Assembly: GCF_009392895.1 (NCBI RefSeq)
Contig: NZ_CP045488.1
Span: forward strand, 2,728,001 to 2,792,000
Length of the DNA: 64,000 bases
Origin: Natronorubrum aibiense
Lineage (GTDB): Archaea; Halobacteriota; Halobacteria; Halobacteriales; Natrialbaceae
Direction of reading: 5' to 3'
Position 1 is the stretch's first letter; every line of letters starts with the position of its first letter. Under the pieces are notes generated by a model. The model worked only from the letters and a program-made list of their open reading frames with translations. It had not been told where the DNA came from and made no database searches. Shown here one piece after another: positions 8,852-17,955 of this stretch. A program made the position numbers and the translations under genes.

Positions 8852-9694
8852 TTACGGGTGACTCGAGTCCCGCGCGGCCGCCATGAGGTTCTCGACGCGC
8901 TCGCGTGAGACTTGGTTCGTGGTTTCCCCGCCCGTTTTGAGCGCCGTGCCGACGACGACGCCGTCAGCACCCGCCTCGAGGCAGTCGCCGACCGTTTCGT
9001 TTGTGACGCCGCTGCCGACGAAGACAGGGATGCGCTTTGGCGTCGATGCTCGGTCCGCCAGCACGTCCGCGACTCGCTCGACGTCCTCGAGTGCGGTCTC
9101 GGCTCCAGTGCCGGGCCCGGAGACGATCACGCCGTCAGCCATGCCGCGCTCGACCGTCTCGAGTGCGGCCTGCTCGAGGCTCTGTTCGCCGACCGGCGTC
9201 GCGTGTTTGACGTGGACATCCGCGAGGACGGCGACGTCGGCCTCGAGCCGGTCGCGAAGCCGGAGCGTTTCGTGAGCCCGTCCCTCGAGGATGCCTTGAT
9301 CGGTCGCTGCAGTGCCTACGTGGACGTTTACCCGGATGAAGTCGGCCTCGGTGGCCGCGGCGATCGACAGCGCCGCGTCGGCGTCGTTTCTGAGCACGTT
9401 GATGCCGAGCGGGACGTCCACGGTTCGCTGTAGCGCCGACGCCAGCGCGGTCATATCCGTGACGACGTGGTTCGGAACGTCTTCGGAGTAAAACGGCGCG
9501 TCGCCGAAGTTCTCGAGCACGATGCCGTCGACCCCGCCGGCCTCGAGTTGGCGGGCGTCCTCGAGCGCGCGAGTGCGGACGGCTTCGCGGTCGCCATCGA
9601 ACCCCGGCGCGCCGGGAAGGGGTGGAAGGTGAACCATCCCGAGAACGGGTCGATCGGCGTCGAATCGGTCGCGGAGCGGCGTCGGTGTGAGCAT
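8852..9694 (-). CDS. BtpA/SgcQ family protein
   Basis: A 280-residue TIM-barrel protein of the BtpA family, named after a cyanobacterial photosystem I biogenesis factor but widespread in organisms without photosynthesis and related to SgcQ of sugar operons. Signatures are the N-terminal GMVHLPPLPGAP (about residues 20-31), GVDGIVLENFGDAPFY, the strand ADFIRVNVHVGTAATDQG, and the C-terminal VFVGSGVTNETVGDCLEAGADGVVVGTALK phosphate-binding region. The ATG at 9694 is preferred over an upstream in-frame one because the extension (MRTYLARAHTTA) lacks family similarity. It converges with the alcohol dehydrogenase gene, 18 nt apart. Function in haloarchaea is not established. Confidence 0.85.
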   Translation of the reverse strand: MLTPTPLRDRFDADRPVLGMVHLPPLPGAPGFDGDREAVRTRALEDARQLEAGGVDGIVLENFGDAPFYSEDVPNHVVTDMTALASALQRTVDVPLGINVLRNDADAALSIAAATEADFIRVNVHVGTAATDQGILEGRAHETLRLRDRLEADVAVLADVHVKHATPVGEQSLEQAALETVERGMADGVIVSGPGTGAETALEDVERVADVLADRASTPKRIPVFVGSGVTNETVGDCLEAGADGVVVGTALKTGGETTNQVSRERVENLMAAARDSSHP

Positions 9695-9768
9695 AGCGGT
9701 GGTGTGGGCTCGAGCGAGATAAGTCCGCACGACAAGCGGACGGGCGACACGGGATTCGAGATCGTTCC

Positions 9769-10125
9769 TCAGCCAGTCGACGGCTCAGTCGACGACTGGC
9801 TGGCGTAAAACCGGGTTCGTGCGACCAACAGATATGCAAGGACGACGAGCGAGACGGCGACGAGTGGCACGTGGCTGAAACCAAAGACAGCCGCCCCGAG
9901 TGTCAGATTGAGCAGCAATACCGCGTACAGTACGACGGCTGCGATCCACCCCATCAACGACCTTCGCCAGAGCAGGTAGGCGACAGCGAGCCCTGCGATG
10001 CCCATGTAAAACGCGAACGATGGCGCAGAGAGACTCGCAACCAGTCGCTCGAGGCCGTACAGCACCGTCAGCAAAACGACAGCGAGCACGCCGGGAGGGC
10101 GGGTGAGCGCGGATCCTCCGTCCAT
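9769..10125 (-). CDS. Small haloarchaeal membrane protein
   Basis: A 118-residue protein with four predicted hydrophobic helices: PPGVLAVVLLTVLYGLERLV, SFAFYMGIAGLAVAYLLW, LMGWIAAVVLYAVLLLNLTL and VPLVAVSLVVLAYLLVART. The family is not recognised. It lies upstream of the BtpA-family gene on the same strand, but 74 nt separate them, so cotranscription is possible but unproven. No catalytic or metal-binding residues stand out. Confidence 0.7.
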   Translation of the reverse strand: MDGGSALTRPPGVLAVVLLTVLYGLERLVASLSAPSFAFYMGIAGLAVAYLLWRRSLMGWIAAVVLYAVLLLNLTLGAAVFGFSHVPLVAVSLVVLAYLLVARTRFYASQSSTEPSTG

Positions 10126-10237
10126 AGCGAGAGAGACAACCGAGCACGGATAAATATGTAGTCCAACGTGAATCGAGTTAATCTCTAAAATAGATCTATA
10201 GAAACAACCTTATTCGTTGTGGATCAAATCTGTGGCG

Positions 10238-10720
10238 ATGCCAGAACCGTCCCGGCGTTCGGTCCTCCAAGCACTCGGTGGCGTGGGTCTCGGTGTCGCA
10301 GCCTCGAGACAGCCACAGTGGCCAGGCTTTTTCGGCGGGTATATCGAGGCAGCGCCGCTCGAACCGCTGCTCGACGCCGACGAGCACGACGATCAGCTTC
10401 CGCCGGATGAGTTCGTGACTCCCCACGATGATGACCTGCTCGTCGGCCTCGACCCGCTCCACGCAGCACTGGAACGACCCGACGAGCACGTCACGCTCTC
10501 ACGGCGGGAGTTTGGTGCCACGTTCACTGCCCTTGAGGAACTCCCAGTCTTCTACCCCCACCGTCACGAGGGACACGATCATCCGGCAGTCGCTCGTGGA
10601 CTCTACAGCCGTGATCTCGAGTATACGTACCGGGTCCAACTCGTTCCCTGGTGTAGTGACGCGTGGTGGATTCGGACGCGAGGAACGCCCGAGGGATGGG
10701 CCAGCTGTCGCGAGCGATAA
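10238..10720 (+). CDS. Putative Tat-targeted haloarchaeal protein, possibly damaged at its C-terminus
   Basis: A 160-residue reading frame whose N-terminus PSRRSVLQALGGVGLGVAAS (residues 4-23) looks like a twin-arginine signal peptide, placing the product outside the membrane. The next 120 residues are acidic and contain DPLHAALERPDEHVTLSRREFGATFTALEEL and a His-rich HRHEGHDHP patch. The last 25 residues (from about QLVPWCSDAWW) switch to a composition rich in Arg, Trp and Cys unlike the rest, so a frameshift or recent loss of the true end is possible. An in-frame start at 10217 exists but would put seven residues before the signal. The family is not recognised. Confidence 0.5.
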   Translation: MPEPSRRSVLQALGGVGLGVAASRQPQWPGFFGGYIEAAPLEPLLDADEHDDQLPPDEFVTPHDDDLLVGLDPLHAALERPDEHVTLSRREFGATFTALEELPVFYPHRHEGHDHPAVARGLYSRDLEYTYRVQLVPWCSDAWWIRTRGTPEGWASCRER

Positions 10721-10845
10721 CCGAGCCCGTGACTCCCCCACGGGTAGTCAGTAGTCAGCACCACGAACGGCTCCGCTCGAGCCTCGAGGCGGCAAGGCCG
10801 TCGCCGTCCACGACCGTTTTCCCTCCGCCGTCGAAACACCACGTG

Positions 10846-11949
10846 ATGACTGACCTGTTTACGCCACTCGAGTTGCGCGACCTCGAGGTACCGAACCGGA
10901 TCGCCGTCTCGCCGATGTGCCAGTACTCCTGTGAGCCCGATGGGCTCCCGACGGAGTGGCATCGCGTCCACCTCGGCAGCCGCGCCGTCGGCGGTGCTGG
11001 CATCGTCATGACCGAAGCGACCGCCGTCGAACCTCGCGGGCGGATCACGCCTCACGGTCTGGGTATCTGGAGCGACGAACACGCCGACGCACTCGAGCCG
11101 ATCACCGCGTTCATCCGCGAGCAAGGCGGCGTGCCGGGGATTCAACTGGCCCACGCGGGCCACAAGGCGAGCAAGTGTCGCCCCTGGGACGGCAATCTCC
11201 CGATTCAGCCCGACGAGACCGACCCCGACGGCGCGTCGGGCTGGGAGGTACTCTCGCCGTCGCCCGATGCCTATCCACCGTTCGACGGCGATCGTCCGGC
11301 GATGAAACGAGCCGATATAGACGACATTCAGGGCGTGATCGACGCCTACCGGGCCGCGGCCGAGCGGTCGCTCGCAGCCGGCTTCGAGATTGCCGAGGTC
11401 CACGCGGCCCACGGCTACCTGCTCCACGAGTTCCTCTCACCCGTGACGAACCACCGGGAGGACGACTACGGCGGGAGCTTCGAGAACCGCACGCGCCTGC
11501 TCCGAGAAGTCGTCGACGCGGTCCGAGACGTCTGGCCCGAGGACAAGCCCATCTTCGTTCGCATTTCGGGTACCGACTGGCTCGAGGGGAGAGACGCGTG
11601 GGATATCGACCAGTCCGTTCGACTGGCCGACGACCTCGCCGACCGCGGCGTCGATCTGGTCGACGTCAGCTCGGGCGGGCTCCACCCCGACCAAGCGGTT
11701 CCCGGCGGGCCGAACTTCCAGGTGCCACTCGCCGAGGCGGTCCGCGAGGGTGCAGACGTTGCCGTCGGTGCGGTCGGCGGCGTCACCGAACCCGAACAGG
11801 CCGACGCCCTCGTTCGCAACGACCGCGCCGACGTCGTTCTCGTCGGGCGGGAGTTCCTCCGCGATCCGTACTTCGGACTCCACGCGTCCGACGACCTCGA
11901 GGACGGTCCAACAGCGTGGCCGGAACAGTACCGGCGGGCGGTTCAGTAA
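10846..11949 (+). CDS. Old Yellow Enzyme family NADH:flavin oxidoreductase (YqjM-like)
   Basis: A 367-residue FMN-dependent ene-reductase of the YqjM class. Family features are LFTPLELRDLEVPNRIAVSPMCQYS (residues 4-28, with the Cys that tunes FMN), IQLAHAGHKAS, the substrate-binding and catalytic stretch EVHAAHGYLLHEFLSP (residues about 184-199), the NHREDDYGGSFENR signature, and phosphate-binding VGAVGGVT and DVVLVGREFLRDP near the end. The reading frame extends upstream to 10663 but the ATG at 10846 begins family similarity. It likely reduces activated alkenes using NAD(P)H; the physiological substrate is unknown. Confidence 0.92.
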   Translation: MTDLFTPLELRDLEVPNRIAVSPMCQYSCEPDGLPTEWHRVHLGSRAVGGAGIVMTEATAVEPRGRITPHGLGIWSDEHADALEPITAFIREQGGVPGIQLAHAGHKASKCRPWDGNLPIQPDETDPDGASGWEVLSPSPDAYPPFDGDRPAMKRADIDDIQGVIDAYRAAAERSLAAGFEIAEVHAAHGYLLHEFLSPVTNHREDDYGGSFENRTRLLREVVDAVRDVWPEDKPIFVRISGTDWLEGRDAWDIDQSVRLADDLADRGVDLVDVSSGGLHPDQAVPGGPNFQVPLAEAVREGADVAVGAVGGVTEPEQADALVRNDRADVVLVGREFLRDPYFGLHASDDLEDGPTAWPEQYRRAVQ

Positions 11950-11973
11950 CGCACTGATTGCTGGGCGACGCTC

Positions 11974-12576
11974 TCAGTCGTCGGTCCACTTGATCGAACA
12001 GCCCTGCGACGGCTGCCACTCGAGGTCGACCGATTCGCCTGCGAGCACCGCCTCGATCGCCTCCCGAATGTGGAAGCGTGTCGGCTCGTCGTCGGGATTG
12101 AGCGCGTCGTCGAGGCGGCCCTGATAGACCAGTTCGAAGCCGTCGTCTCGCGGCTCCGCCGCTCGATCGTCCGCGGCGCGTTGCGCCGCGCGTGCAAAGA
12201 GGAACGGGTCCGGCGTACAGACCGCGCCGTACGCGCGAGCGACCTCCTGGCTGGCGTCGCGCAGGTAGGCGTCGTACTGGATCGTGCCGTCCTCGACGTA
12301 CTCGCGCATCGACTCGAGGGAGTCCTCGGGATACTCCTCGGCGTCGTTGGGGTTGATCCCGACGACGGCGACGTCGTCGTACTCGGCGGCCAACTCGTTT
12401 AACAGATCGATCTTCGCTTTCGCGTACGGGCAGTGATTACATGTGAAAATGATCAGCAGTGCCTCGGCGTCGGCGAACGACTCGAGGGAGTAGGTCTCGC
12501 CGTCTGCCCCCTCGAGGTCGAACGCGGGGGCCGCGTCGCCGGCCGCGAGTTCGGAGTCGGATTCTTTGAGTACCAT
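11974..12576 (-). CDS. Thioredoxin-fold AhpC/TSA-like (redoxin) protein
   Basis: A 200-residue cytoplasmic protein with a redoxin fold. The active-site region reads FTCNHCPYAK (residues about 44-53), giving a CxxC pair (Cys-Asn-His-Cys) in the position of the peroxiredoxin catalytic cysteine. The C-terminal half has the cis-proline strand TPDPFLF and a WQPSQGCSIKW tail that is conserved in this thioredoxin-family subgroup. A disulfide-reductase or peroxiredoxin-like role is inferred. It converges with the Old Yellow Enzyme gene, 24 nt between the stops. Confidence 0.85.
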   Translation of the reverse strand: MVLKESDSELAAGDAAPAFDLEGADGETYSLESFADAEALLIIFTCNHCPYAKAKIDLLNELAAEYDDVAVVGINPNDAEEYPEDSLESMREYVEDGTIQYDAYLRDASQEVARAYGAVCTPDPFLFARAAQRAADDRAAEPRDDGFELVYQGRLDDALNPDDEPTRFHIREAIEAVLAGESVDLEWQPSQGCSIKWTDD

Positions 12577-12699
12577 AGTCGTCGGTTCCGGACCTGCGGT
12601 CTTAAGCGCCTCGCTGGTCCGTGGGCCCGAGCAACGGGTCGACCCAGCGGACGGTCAACACGACCTACATATTTGTACCCTCCGTGAGATCGATATCAT

Positions 12700-13377
12700 A
12701 TGCAAACGCTCGAGGTCACGGACGACCAGTACGCTGCCATCCAGTCGCTTCGCGAAGCGATCTCCGAGGACGTCGTCGGCGAGTACGGCTTCGTCCGCGA
12801 ACGCGATGCCGTCCAGTTCCTGCTCGACAATCTCGACGACGACGCGGCTGTATCCGTCGAGACGACAGTCGAGTCCTCGGCGACCGACGACGTCGCTGCC
12901 TCGGTCGGGGCCGCAATCGAGGGCGAGACGGACCCCCACGCACTCGAGGAAGTCTCCTACGACGAGGACGATTCCATGACGGACGGCGACGAAGCCAGCG
13001 GCGGTGACGGGGAGTCGATGGGCGAGTTGAGAGGAGACCCGAACGCTGGCACGACCACTGTCGGTAGCGATGTCGACGGTGGCAACGGGACCGAACGCGA
13101 CGCCACCGATGTCGACGATGACGGCAACGGCAGCGCCAGTGACAGCGACGATGCTGACGCTACCGAGACGGACGACGCGTCAGACGATTCGAGCGGTGAC
13201 GCCGACGACGACGATATGTTGAACGAGATGATGAGCCTCCTCGAGACTCACGACGACAAGTGGGGTGAGGCCGCCTCGCCGGATTATCGCTACAGCGTCG
13301 ACTTGCCCGACGGCACGACGGAACAGGTCCAGACGAAAGACGATGTCCGGGCGCTGTTGTTCAAAAACTATCGGTAG
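12700..13377 (+). CDS. Conserved haloarchaeal acidic protein with low-complexity middle
   Basis: A 225-residue protein of unknown function. The N-terminus (residues 1-55, MQTLEVTDDQYAAIQSLREA...) looks like a small ribbon-helix-helix-type or antitoxin-like domain. Residues about 85-170 are a disordered Asp/Ser/Gly/Thr-rich linker. The C-terminus (about 172-225) has a distinct folded-looking segment, MMSLLETHDDKWGEAASPDYRYSVDLPDGT followed by TKDDVRALLFKNYR. The architecture suggests two small domains joined by a flexible tether. A TATA-like acatattt lies about 30 nt upstream. DNA binding is only a guess from the N-terminal pattern. Confidence 0.65.
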   Translation: MQTLEVTDDQYAAIQSLREAISEDVVGEYGFVRERDAVQFLLDNLDDDAAVSVETTVESSATDDVAASVGAAIEGETDPHALEEVSYDEDDSMTDGDEASGGDGESMGELRGDPNAGTTTVGSDVDGGNGTERDATDVDDDGNGSASDSDDADATETDDASDDSSGDADDDDMLNEMMSLLETHDDKWGEAASPDYRYSVDLPDGTTEQVQTKDDVRALLFKNYR

Positions 13378-13481
13378 CGACGGGGCAGGGTCGTAGCTCG
13401 GCCACGATCGGTCACGGGTCCGGTCGTTCTGGACGAACGAACAACGGTAGAACTTTACTCACGCTTGCATTTCTGGGATGT

Positions 13482-13967
13482 ATGAGCGAACGCGAGGTAC
13501 TCGAGTTGCTTCGTGAGAACGCGCGTTATTCGACGGCAGATATCGCGCGAATGACCGGCCTCGACGAGTCCGAGGTCGAGACCACGATCGAGGAACTCGA
13601 GGCAGCAGGTGTGGTTCGTGGGTATCAGGCGGTCGTCGACTGGGACAAACTGGAAGACGAGCGCGTCCGCGCCGAAGTCGAGTTGAACGTCACGCTCGAC
13701 CGCGAGACGGGCTATGCCGACATCGCAGAGCGCCTCGCACGGTTCCCCCAGGTCAAAGCTTTGCGGCTGGTCAGCGGCGACTACGACTTCGATATGGAAG
13801 TCGAGGGCGACTCCATCCGCGAAGTGTCCCAGTTCATCAGCGAGAAGGTCGCGCCCGTCCCCGAGATCACCCAGACGGTCACCCATTATGTGATGACCTC
13901 GTACAAGGAAAATGGGATCGAACTCGGTGACGGCGACGACGACGAACGGCTGTCTGTCTCACCCTGA
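13482..13967 (+). CDS. Lrp/AsnC family transcriptional regulator
   Basis: A 161-residue regulator with an N-terminal winged helix-turn-helix (residues 1-55: ENARYSTADIARMTGLDESEVETTIEELEAAGVVRGY) and a C-terminal RAM effector-binding domain (about 65-140: RAEVELNVTLDRETGYADIAERLARFPQVKALRLVSGDYDFDMEVEG). Members of this family sense amino acids and control amino-acid metabolism. Two nt after its stop starts an aminotransferase gene, so the pair is an operon and the regulator most likely controls that gene. A TATA-like ctttact lies about 25 nt before the ATG. Confidence 0.93.
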   Translation: MSEREVLELLRENARYSTADIARMTGLDESEVETTIEELEAAGVVRGYQAVVDWDKLEDERVRAEVELNVTLDRETGYADIAERLARFPQVKALRLVSGDYDFDMEVEGDSIREVSQFISEKVAPVPEITQTVTHYVMTSYKENGIELGDGDDDERLSVSP

Positions 13968-13969
13968 TT

Positions 13970-15130
13970 ATGACGTTCGAACTGTCAGAACGCGTCCAGA
14001 CGGTGCCGCCGTCGGGGATTCGTCGGTTCTTCGAGATCGCCGAAGAGCGCGACGACGTGATCTCGCTGGGTGTGGGCGAACCCGATTTCTCGACGCCGTG
14101 GGCGGCCCGCGACGCCGCGATCACCTCCCTAGAGCAGGGCAAAACGTCCTACACCGCGAACCGCGGGATGCGTGAACTCCGCGAGTCGATCGCCGATTAC
14201 GTCGCCGACCGCTTCGAACTCGGCTACGACCCCGACGAGGAGATCATCGTCACCGCCGGCGCGAGCGAAGCCGTCGACCTCGCCTTCCGGGCGTTCGTCG
14301 ACCCCGGCGACACGGTCGCTATCGCCCAACCGGCGTACATCTCCTACGAACCCGGCGTGATCTTCGCCGGCGGCGAAGTGCTGTCGGTCCCGACGACGGA
14401 GGAAGACGACTTCCGACTCACCGTCGAGGGCCTCGAGCAAGCAGGCGCGGACGAAGCCGACATGCTCGTGCTCTGTTACCCTAACAACCCGACGGGCGCG
14501 ATCATGACCGAAGCCGACCTCGAGCCGATCGCCGAATTCGCCCGCGAGCACGACCTGCTGGTGCTCTCCGACGAGATCTACGCCGAACTCACCTACGACG
14601 GGAACGAGCACGTCTCGATCGCGACGCTCGAGGGAATGCGCGAGCGGACCATCGTCTTCAACGGCTTCTCGAAAGCCCACGCGATGACCGGGCTGCGACT
14701 GGGCTACGCGCTCGGCCCAGCCGAGGCGATCAACGCGATGAACAAGATCCACCAGTACACGATGCTGTCGGCCCCGACGACGGCCCAACACGCCGCACTC
14801 GAGGCGCTCGACTCCTGTGAGAACGACGTCGAGGCGATGGTCAACGAGTACGACCGCCGTCGCCAGTTCGTCCTCTCGCGGTTCCGCGAGATCGGGATGG
14901 ACGTCTTCGAGGCGAAAGGCGCGTTCTACTGCTTCCCCGAAGTGCCCGAGGGCTTCACCGCAGAGGAGTTCGCCGAAGGGATCCTGCGTGAACAGGGCGT
15001 CGCGGTCGTCCCCGGCGACGTCTTCGGCGAGGGTGGTTCGGGTCACCTGCGGGTCTCCTATGCGACCGGACTCGACGACCTCCGAGAGGCGCTGGCCCGA
15101 ATCGAGGCGTTCGTCGAGGACCACACGTAG
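13970..15130 (+). CDS. Class I/II pyridoxal-phosphate aminotransferase
   Basis: A 386-residue fold-type I aminotransferase of the aspartate/aromatic AspC-like archaeal group. Visible PLP-site elements are GASEAVDL (residues 97-104), PNNPTG (171-176), SDEIYAEL (200-207, the Asp that binds the pyridine nitrogen), and the Schiff-base lysine K235 in NGFSKAHAMTGLRLGY, with an arginine near the C-terminus in HLRVSYAT for the substrate carboxylate. It is cotranscribed with the Lrp-family regulator 2 nt upstream. The amino-acid substrate cannot be fixed from sequence. Confidence 0.92.
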   Translation: MTFELSERVQTVPPSGIRRFFEIAEERDDVISLGVGEPDFSTPWAARDAAITSLEQGKTSYTANRGMRELRESIADYVADRFELGYDPDEEIIVTAGASEAVDLAFRAFVDPGDTVAIAQPAYISYEPGVIFAGGEVLSVPTTEEDDFRLTVEGLEQAGADEADMLVLCYPNNPTGAIMTEADLEPIAEFAREHDLLVLSDEIYAELTYDGNEHVSIATLEGMRERTIVFNGFSKAHAMTGLRLGYALGPAEAINAMNKIHQYTMLSAPTTAQHAALEALDSCENDVEAMVNEYDRRRQFVLSRFREIGMDVFEAKGAFYCFPEVPEGFTAEEFAEGILREQGVAVVPGDVFGEGGSGHLRVSYATGLDDLREALARIEAFVEDHT

Positions 15131-15204
15131 TCTCGAGGACGGAATCGACGCACCGTCCGACGCGAGACACGAACTGTTTTCCTGCTTGCCCACACCTCCT
15201 CGGT

Positions 15205-16428
15205 ATGGTCGAGTACCGTCCCATCCCCGACGAACGGGACGTCTTCCACGAGTACCGCAGCTATGCGTTCCGGCCGGAATCAGGGGTGCCGGCGTACGAT
15301 CCCGACGAACACGAGACGCCGAGAGCAACGCTTGGCTCCCGCCGCGGGCTGTACGACCCCACTGCGGACGACACGGCCCCGCAGGCCGTCTGCCGACATT
15401 ACTGGCTCGAGGCCCACGTTCGCGGTGATCTCCACCGAATCGCCGGGCTCGCATCGGTCGCGACGCCGCCGGAGTACCGCCACAGCGGGTACGTCCGTCG
15501 ACTGCTCGCCAACTCGCTCGCGGAGTATCGCGACCGAGACGTTCGATTCTCGGTCTTGTGGCCGTTTCGCTATCGCTTCTATCGGCAGTACGGCTGGGAG
15601 ACCAGCAACCGAATCGTCACCCACGAGTGTGCGCCGACGGCACTCGAGTTCGCGACTGACGCTGCCGACACCGAGGGAACGTTTCGTCGCCTCGAGGCCG
15701 ACGAGTACGACCGGCTCGAACCGGCCTACGACGCACACACCGATCGATACGGCCTCGCCCTCGAGCGCGACGAACAGTGGTGGCGACGGCGCGTCTTCGC
15801 CGGCCACGACCGGGACCCGTTCGTCTACACCGTCGAACGCGACGGCGAAGGTCGTGGGTACCTCGTCTATACGATCGACGACGAACCGGCGGGACGGACG
15901 ATGGCCGTCTCCGAACTTGTCGCCGTCGACCACGACGCCGTGCTGGCGTTGCTCGCGTTCTGCCATAGACACGACTCGCAGGTCGAGCGGGTTCGCTTGC
16001 GAGTGCCCGCAGACGTCCCGATTCGGGACCTCGCTCGAGATCCCGACGAGATCGACACCGTCGTCGAAGACGGCCCGATGGTGCGCATCGTCGACGTTGC
16101 CGAGACGCTGTCGGCCTGCTCGACTCCCACGCTCGAGACCGACGTGACGATCGCCGTCGACGATCCGCTGGCCGACTGGAACGACGGGACGTTCAGACTC
16201 GAGGGGACAGACGGGGGATCGGCGTGGACGCGACTGGCAGACGACACCGACTCGGAAAGCGTCGACATACGCCTCGGCATCGCTACCCTCTCACAACTCG
16301 CCGTTGGCTCTCGGTCGGCACCGAACCTCGAGCGAACGGGCCGGCTGACAGCCACGGATTCGACTGCCCTCGAGACGCTTGCGACCTGCTTCCCAGAAAC
16401 AGATGTCTACCTCGGCGAGCATTTCTGA
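15205..16428 (+). CDS. Eis-like GNAT family N-acetyltransferase
   Basis: A 407-residue protein of the enhanced-intracellular-survival (Eis) type, with two tandem GNAT-like domains and a sterol-carrier-like C-terminal domain. The acetyl-CoA-binding core is GLASVATPPEYRHSGYVRRLLANSL (residues about 89-113; the R/Q-x-x-G-x-G/A variant is degenerate as HSGYVRRL), followed by SVLWPFRYRFYRQYGWE. Residues about 290-400 form the third domain (LETDVTIAVDDPLADWNDGTFRL...). Bacterial Eis proteins acetylate aminoglycosides and protein lysines; the archaeal substrate is unknown. It stands alone and converges with the amidase gene, 12 nt between stops. Confidence 0.83.
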   Translation: MVEYRPIPDERDVFHEYRSYAFRPESGVPAYDPDEHETPRATLGSRRGLYDPTADDTAPQAVCRHYWLEAHVRGDLHRIAGLASVATPPEYRHSGYVRRLLANSLAEYRDRDVRFSVLWPFRYRFYRQYGWETSNRIVTHECAPTALEFATDAADTEGTFRRLEADEYDRLEPAYDAHTDRYGLALERDEQWWRRRVFAGHDRDPFVYTVERDGEGRGYLVYTIDDEPAGRTMAVSELVAVDHDAVLALLAFCHRHDSQVERVRLRVPADVPIRDLARDPDEIDTVVEDGPMVRIVDVAETLSACSTPTLETDVTIAVDDPLADWNDGTFRLEGTDGGSAWTRLADDTDSESVDIRLGIATLSQLAVGSRSAPNLERTGRLTATDSTALETLATCFPETDVYLGEHF

Positions 16429-16440
16429 GGTACGTATCGA

Positions 16441-17886
16441 TCACCTGTAAGGATAGTGCTGCACCCAGGGTCGCGCTCGCTCGAGTGCCCCCGCGGCAGC
16501 CAGCACGTCCGATTCGGCGTATCGCCGGCCGACGATCTGCAGTCCGACCGGAAGTCCGTCATCGGTGAGTCCAGCGGGAACCGATGCGGCCGGATGGCCT
16601 GTAAGGTTGAACACCCACGTAAGCATCGCGTCGGTCGGGATACCCGCAACGTCCTGTCCGTCGATTTCCGTCGGATAGCGATCGCGCAGGTGTTTGCCGT
16701 AGGGTGGGACGGTCAGCGTCGGCGTCACGAGGACGTCCGCGCCTTCGAGTGCCGTCTCGATCGCGTCGTAGGCGTCGACCCGCGGCCCGTTCGCGCGTCG
16801 TTCCTCGAGTGGCTCCACATCGGCCCCAAGCGCGATGGTCGAACGAACCGTCTCCTCGACGTCGGTTTTCTCGAAGTCGATGCCGTATGCCTCCTCGACT
16901 CGGCTCGCGACCGCCGCGAAGTAACCGCCGACCTGCGTGTAGTAGGCCCGGCGAAGCACGTCGACGTCGGGGAGGGGGACGTCGACTGGCTCGACCGTCG
17001 CGCCGGCAGCCGCGAGGTCGTCGACGGCCGCCCCGACCGTCTCGCGGACGACGGGATCGACGGGCTGGAGGTCCAAGTCCGGGCTGTACGCGACCGACAA
17101 CTCGTCGGCTGGTCGAGCGACGGCTTCGAGGACGTCGTCATCACCGCGGGGGACACTCAGCGGGTCGCGATGGTCCGGGCCGGCCATGATCTCGAAGCCG
17201 AGTGCGACGTCCGCGGCGCTGCGGGCGATGGGGCCGCCGACCATGAACGGCGAGTGGCTGTCGAACGAGTCGAGTCGTGAGTTCGACGGGATTCGCCCGA
17301 ACGAGGGTTTGAGCCCGATGACGTTACAACACGACGCCGGAACTCGCAGCGAGCCGCCGATATCCGAGCCGGTCGCGAGTCGTGCGAGGCCGGCGGCGAC
17401 TGCCGCCGCCGACCCACCGGAGGAGCCACCCGCCGATCGTTCCGGATCGAACGGCGTCGCCGTCGCGCCGACGAGCCGGTTGTCGGTCTTGATCGTGTGG
17501 GCCAGCGCCGGCGTGTTGGTCGTGCCGACGATCACCGCGCCGGCGGCCTCGAGGCGTTCGACGGTGATCGAATCCTCCGTCGCCACGTTCTCGGACAGGG
17601 CGGCGAGTCCGAGCGTGTTTCGAACGCCAGCCTTGCGATCCTGGAGGTCTTTGATCGCGACCGGGACGCCATGGAGCGGGCCGAGGTCCTCGCCCGCAGC
17701 GGCCGCGCGGTCGGCCTCGCGGGCTCGCTCCCGAGCGGCTTCCTCGAGCACCGTGACGTAGGCGTTCAACTCCTCCGTAGCCGCGATTCGATCGAGGACG
17801 TCGTCGACGACGGCTACCGACGACGTCTCGCCGTCACGGATCATCGTCGCCAGATCACGTACGGATTCAGTGGTACCGTTAGTCAT
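16441..17886 (-). CDS. Amidase of the amidase-signature family
   Basis: A 481-residue amidase-signature hydrolase. The Ser-cisSer-Lys triad is complete: the lysine is in VAIKDL (about residue 79), the cis-serine in SAGGSSGGS (about 155), and the nucleophile in GSDIGGSLRVPAS (about 179). It is related to GatA, but no GatB or GatC gene is close, so it is more likely a stand-alone amide hydrolase. The ATG at 17886 is chosen over a GTG at 17901 because a TATA-like tttattatg lies about 27 nt before it. It neighbours an FAD oxidase and an ornithine-cyclodeaminase-like gene, which suggests nitrogen-compound breakdown. Confidence 0.9.
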   Translation of the reverse strand: MTNGTTESVRDLATMIRDGETSSVAVVDDVLDRIAATEELNAYVTVLEEAARERAREADRAAAAGEDLGPLHGVPVAIKDLQDRKAGVRNTLGLAALSENVATEDSITVERLEAAGAVIVGTTNTPALAHTIKTDNRLVGATATPFDPERSAGGSSGGSAAAVAAGLARLATGSDIGGSLRVPASCCNVIGLKPSFGRIPSNSRLDSFDSHSPFMVGGPIARSAADVALGFEIMAGPDHRDPLSVPRGDDDVLEAVARPADELSVAYSPDLDLQPVDPVVRETVGAAVDDLAAAGATVEPVDVPLPDVDVLRRAYYTQVGGYFAAVASRVEEAYGIDFEKTDVEETVRSTIALGADVEPLEERRANGPRVDAYDAIETALEGADVLVTPTLTVPPYGKHLRDRYPTEIDGQDVAGIPTDAMLTWVFNLTGHPAASVPAGLTDDGLPVGLQIVGRRYAESDVLAAAGALERARPWVQHYPYR

Positions 17887-17955
17887 GCTGAGTGTAACCA
17901 CAGCTTACATAATAAAGTCAGGGACAGCCACGTGATCGCGAGTACGGGTGTGTGA

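Noticed and set aside
14129-15454. A 441-residue open frame antisense to the aminotransferase and the start of the acetyltransferase gene
   Set aside because: It crosses two genes with clear PLP and GNAT motifs and has no motif of its own.
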